NCBI GenBank assembly: GCA_016205055.1
Contig: JACQJK010000054.1
Coordinates: 1-7,199 of the forward strand
DNA length: 7,199 nucleotides
Source of the DNA: Candidatus Doudnabacteria bacterium
GTDB lineage: Bacteria; Patescibacteriota; Doudnabacteria; UBA920; 2-01-FULL-50-11
Direction: 5' to 3'
In this document: piece after piece, positions 4,687 through 7,199 of the stretch
How positions within the stretch are numbered: position 1 is the stretch's first letter
Layout: every line of letters starts with the position of its first letter
Position numbers and translations under genes: made by a program
The notes under the pieces: model-generated
The model's database searches: none
Told to the model about the DNA's origin: nothing
What the model saw: only the letters and a program-made list of their open reading frames with translations

Positions 4687-5288
4687 AAAGCAAGTACAAA
4701 CTAATCATCGTTGATCTTTATGGCGTGATGACGCGGGGGAGTTACTGGAACGTCACCCGGTGGCTGGCGCATAAGTACAATCGGCCAGCCGATGCGATTT
4801 ACGCAGTGTTGTACCACAAGTATTTTAACCAGGCGGCTTTGGGCAAAATTAGCGAACGGCAATTCTTCGAACGCACCATCAAGGAACTGGGATTCAAAGA
4901 GCCGTGGAGAAAATTGCGGAAAATGCACCTTTCTTTTCAAGTATTAAACCGGAGCGTGTTTAGATTTGTTCTGGGACTTCAAAAACAGGGCTACGCCATT
5001 TTGCTTTTATCCAAGAACATCCCCAGCCATTACCAGGACACCATGAAGAAAACGCGGTTGAATCGTTACTTCCGACATATCGTCAACACTTTTGATCTTG
5101 GCTTGGCAAAAGCGTCTCCGGAAACCGTGCAATGGGTTTTAAAAAAATTTCGAGTCAAGCCGCAAGAAACGATCGTGATTGACGATCAGGATTTTAATCT
5201 GGTCGCGGCGAAAAAAATGGGAGCGAAAGTCATCGAGTATAAAAATTTTGCACAATTTAAACACAAACTAACTAAAGCTTTGCAATGA
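4683..5288 (+). CDS. HAD superfamily hydrolase with DxYG (haloacid dehalogenase-like) motif I
   Basis: This 201-residue protein has all four HAD motifs. Motif I is IIVDLYGVM with nucleophile Asp11, motif II is LLLSKN with Ser110, motif III is Lys143 in LAKASPE, and motif IV is VIDDQDFN with Asp167-Asp168. A helical cap (about 20-95), with the common GKISERQFFERTIKELG pattern, follows motif I, as in subfamily I. The second motif I residue is Tyr13 rather than the usual general-acid Asp of HAD phosphatases. Haloacid dehalogenases have Tyr at the same place, so phosphatase activity should not be assumed. I chose ATG 4683, nine codons inside the open frame, because it forms an ATGA overlap with the preceding stop and the protein then begins right at the Rossmann strand. 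The gene ends in another ATGA overlap, so it sits tightly between two swivel-domain genes and probably acts with them. The substrate is unknown. Confidence 0.9.
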   Translation: MKSKYKLIIVDLYGVMTRGSYWNVTRWLAHKYNRPADAIYAVLYHKYFNQAALGKISERQFFERTIKELGFKEPWRKLRKMHLSFQVLNRSVFRFVLGLQKQGYAILLLSKNIPSHYQDTMKKTRLNRYFRHIVNTFDLGLAKASPETVQWVLKKFRVKPQETIVIDDQDFNLVAAKKMGAKVIEYKNFAQFKHKLTKALQ

Positions 5289-6787
5289 AACTCAAAGTTG
5301 ACAAAAACGCCTGGCGACTGATGTCGCAAAGGCAACGAATGAGCCCCTTTCCCAACTATATGTCCATGGAAGCCATGGCGCGCCGGTTGAAAAGTTATGT
5401 AGGCGTGAATTTAGAGGCGACGCTTCTGATCTTCGAAGACCGGCTGATGAACGCTTTTAATCCCAAGAAAAATTTTGACGAGGCCGGTTCGTCGATTTTA
5501 AGGCGCATCATCCGCGAGCCGAAACTTTACAAAACGCTTATTGCTTTACAGCACAAATTTGGCAATAAGCTCGTGCATTTTACGATTCTGGCCGGAAAGC
5601 GCGCGAGAGTACAGCCGACCAACAGGGAGCTCTACGAGTTTTTTGCCGGTTATAACAAGTATTATTTGGAGGTTTACGCAACGTACGGGTCGGTGTGGGT
5701 GGTGGAAAACGTTTTGAACGTTGCGCTTCTGAAAATCGTTCAGAAACGAATTGCCGACCCGGTGGAAGCAAGCAAGATTTTGAACGTGCTCACTCTGCAG
5801 CCCTCTGCTATGGTGGCCAGAATCGAGCGGGAGCACTTGTTGGGCGTTGCGGCAGAGGTTGCCAAAAATCCGGGGTGGACGCGCGAAATCAAAAATTCAA
5901 CCTTGACTGATGAAAAGTTGGTGAAGTTAATTAAAGATCACGAAAAAGAATATTTCTGGGTCACCCGCGATTACGAGGATCCGGTTTTGACTTTTGAACA
6001 GATCTTGCAGCGGCTCAAAGTTGTTCTAGTTTCAAATCCGGTGAAAGTGCATCAAGAAATGGTGGCCGAGCGCAAAGACATCGCGCTCCAGCAGCAAAAT
6101 TTAGCTTCTAAACTGTCGCTAACGGTGCAAGAAAAGCAATTGTTTTCCTCCATGCTGGATCTTGCTCACCTGAAAGAGCTGCGCAAACGCTATGTTTCCG
6201 AGTCGCTGTACTATTTTGATGATGTGTTGCAGACGATTGCCGAACACAGCTTTCTCACTTTAAAGCAAGTGCGGTTTTTACGCACGGTTGATGTGGGAGA
6301 GATATTGCTTAAAGGGAAGGATTTTTCGGCGGAAGCAAATGATCGTATAAAACTGTCAGCTTGGATAACCGACGGCCGGGAAAGCGCGGTTTATACCGGC
6401 GCCAAAGCCGCGGCTTTTAAAAAAACACTCATTGATTTTTCGCCCGACACCAAAGAATTCCAGGGTTTTCCGGTGAGCCCGGGAAAAGCCAGAGGTCCGG
6501 CGCGGATCGTCATGAATCCCGACGAGATCGGCAAAATAAAAAAAGGCGACATTATCGTCACCGTGCAGGTTGTGCCAAGTTTTGCGCCGGCCATTCACCG
6601 CGCGGCGGGATTGATTTGCGACGGCGGCCACGGCGTGACCACCCACCCGGCGATTTTAGCCAGGGAAGCTAAAATCCCCGCAATCATTCAAACTCGTTTT
6701 GCCCGCCAAGTTTTACATGACGGTGACATAGTGGAAGTGGACGGTTTTGCGGGTACTGCAAGGATAGTGAAAAGGATGAAACCTTGA
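5285..6787 (+). CDS. PEP synthase-like protein lacking the ATP-grasp domain, with C-terminal swivel domain
   Basis: This 500-residue protein has a long helical N-terminal region (about 1-385) and a swivel domain (about 391-495). The swivel part reads GFPVSPGKARGPARIV (394-409), KKGDIIVTVQVVPSFAPAI (419-437), then GHGVTTHPAILARE with His454 as the expected phosphohistidine, and GDIVEVDGFAGTARIV near the end. The middle segments HEKEYFWVTRDYEDP (219-233), ELRKRYVSESLYYFDDVLQ (298-316) and FLRTVDVGEILLKG (331-344) resemble the helical domain that precedes the swivel domain in rifampicin phosphotransferase and PEP synthase relatives. No ATP-grasp domain or PEP-binding barrel is present. The catalytic loop has THP where THA or SHA is usual. 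ATG 5285 overlaps the preceding TGA as ATGA, and no SD is visible. It is the last gene of the operon; no clear hairpin terminator is seen after it. The swivel domain is certain and the biochemical role is not. Confidence 0.9.
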   Translation: MKLKVDKNAWRLMSQRQRMSPFPNYMSMEAMARRLKSYVGVNLEATLLIFEDRLMNAFNPKKNFDEAGSSILRRIIREPKLYKTLIALQHKFGNKLVHFTILAGKRARVQPTNRELYEFFAGYNKYYLEVYATYGSVWVVENVLNVALLKIVQKRIADPVEASKILNVLTLQPSAMVARIEREHLLGVAAEVAKNPGWTREIKNSTLTDEKLVKLIKDHEKEYFWVTRDYEDPVLTFEQILQRLKVVLVSNPVKVHQEMVAERKDIALQQQNLASKLSLTVQEKQLFSSMLDLAHLKELRKRYVSESLYYFDDVLQTIAEHSFLTLKQVRFLRTVDVGEILLKGKDFSAEANDRIKLSAWITDGRESAVYTGAKAAAFKKTLIDFSPDTKEFQGFPVSPGKARGPARIVMNPDEIGKIKKGDIIVTVQVVPSFAPAIHRAAGLICDGGHGVTTHPAILAREAKIPAIIQTRFARQVLHDGDIVEVDGFAGTARIVKRMKP

Positions 6788-6789
6788 GG

Positions 6790-7053
6790 GAACATCCATT
6801 TACGTGACTAATAGTTTTCAGGAAATTTGAAAACCGAGTTATAGAAAGGCCGGCAAAGTTTGGAGGGAATTTGGAATTGCAGAGTTACGCAGAAATCGAA
6901 AAAACGTACAGAGACGGAAAATAGCACCCAAAGCATTTGAAAAAAGGCACACTTGAAGCGTTGGACGAAATTTTAGCGCCGGTTAGAAAACATTTTGAAA
7001 AGGGGAAAGCAAAAGAACTCTATGAGCTTGTAAAAGCAAATGTTACGAGATAG
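6790..7053 (+). pseudogene. Decayed 3' end of a tyrosyl-tRNA synthetase gene (archaeal-type)
   Basis: In one frame the sequence reads VIERPAKFGGNLELQSYAEI, then EKTYRDGK, a TAG stop (6922-6924), then HPKHLKKGTLEALDEILAPV and RKHFEKGKAKELYELVKANVTR, ending at TAG 7051-7053. This is the C-terminal pattern of archaeal-type TyrRS, familiar from the M. jannaschii enzyme: IKRPEKFGGDL, then SYEEL, then ELHPMDLKNAVAEELIKILEPIRK. The internal TAG falls where Leu of 'LHP' is expected, one base from TTG. A TGA at 6805-6807 also interrupts the frame, and the residues before IVFRKF look shortened. The catalytic domain, with its HIGH and KMSKS motifs, is absent. About 85 codons remain, so this cannot be a working synthetase. 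An intact copy should exist elsewhere in the genome. The fragment directly follows the swivel operon. Confidence 0.8.
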
Positions 7054-7199
7054 ATAAATTGTAAAAAATCTCGTTTATCAAACTCATTACAGTCGCAGGC
7101 TCAAGATTTTTTATAAAACAAATGTTATCGTGCGCGACAAATCCTTTTTCATGGTGGCCCGAGATATAATCAATTTTTCCTGTGAGGACAATGCAATAA
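7043..7199 (-). CDS. Partial minus-strand reading frame, C-terminal 51 residues, unidentified
   Basis: A minus-strand frame is open from the right edge of the window to TAA at 7045-7043, overlapping the end of the TyrRS remnant by 11 bases. It reads CIVLTGKIDYISGHHEKG, then FVAHDNICFIKNLEPATV, then MSLINEIFYNLSIS. The order of an 'xLTGxxDxxS' strand and a later 'I-x-F-x-x-x-L-x-P' strand plus helix is reminiscent of the C-terminal end of PIN-domain toxins, but the similarity is weak. An open frame of this length could arise by chance. The start lies outside the window. Confidence 0.4.
   Translation of the reverse strand, partial: YCIVLTGKIDYISGHHEKGFVAHDNICFIKNLEPATVMSLINEIFYNLSIS

Noticed and set aside
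6805..6924. Alternative genetic code (UGA or UAG read as an amino acid)
   Set aside because: TGA is the stop of all three genes of the swivel operon and TAA ends the other complete genes. The interruptions occur only in the TyrRS fragment, which also lacks its catalytic domain.
1..7199. tRNA or rRNA genes
   Set aside because: I saw no cloverleaf with T-loop GTTCRA-type sequence and no rRNA core sequence on either strand.

Overview
The window looks like chromosomal DNA from a bacterium of the Candidate Phyla Radiation (Patescibacteria). The grounds are indirect: several stand-alone phosphohistidine 'swivel' domain proteins, plus-strand genes without Shine-Dalgarno (SD) sites, 4-base ATGA gene overlaps, and the remnant of an archaeal-type tyrosyl-tRNA synthetase. 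TGA and TAA both end genes here, so there is no sign of a recoded stop. The phylum call is inference.

Layout. Bases 1-189 hold a nested imperfect palindrome (10-110) and the leader of the first gene. Bases 190-1116 (+) encode a protein with a possible nucleotidyltransferase-like N-terminal part and a C-terminal swivel domain. Bases 1117-3612 form a distinct block with all genes on the minus strand: an unrecognised 160-residue protein and two paralogous histidine-phosphatase (phosphoglycerate mutase-like) proteins. Each of these has a strong SD site and a rho-independent terminator, and each phosphatase has its own promoter. The block also contains two copies of an exact 33-bp repeat spaced exactly 1,500 bp apart, and a degenerate 15-bp tandem repeat. 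Bases 3613-6787 (+) are a three-gene operon, swivel protein - HAD hydrolase - swivel protein, joined by ATGA overlaps. Bases 6790-7053 carry a decayed 3' end of a TyrRS gene with in-frame TGA and TAG. A minus-strand reading frame enters from the right edge and stops at 7043.

How the genes may work together. All three plus-strand swivel domains keep the histidine that carries phosphate in PEP synthase, PPDK, enzyme I and rifampicin phosphotransferase. None has an ATP-grasp or PEP-binding barrel in the same chain, so the phosphate donor must be encoded elsewhere or the domains have another role. The HAD enzyme has the haloacid-dehalogenase-like DxYG form of motif I. The two histidine phosphatases lie between the swivel genes. 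A phosphohistidine relay with its own phosphatases is a reasonable hypothesis, but nothing here proves it. The minus-strand block may simply have been inserted into an older plus-strand swivel locus.
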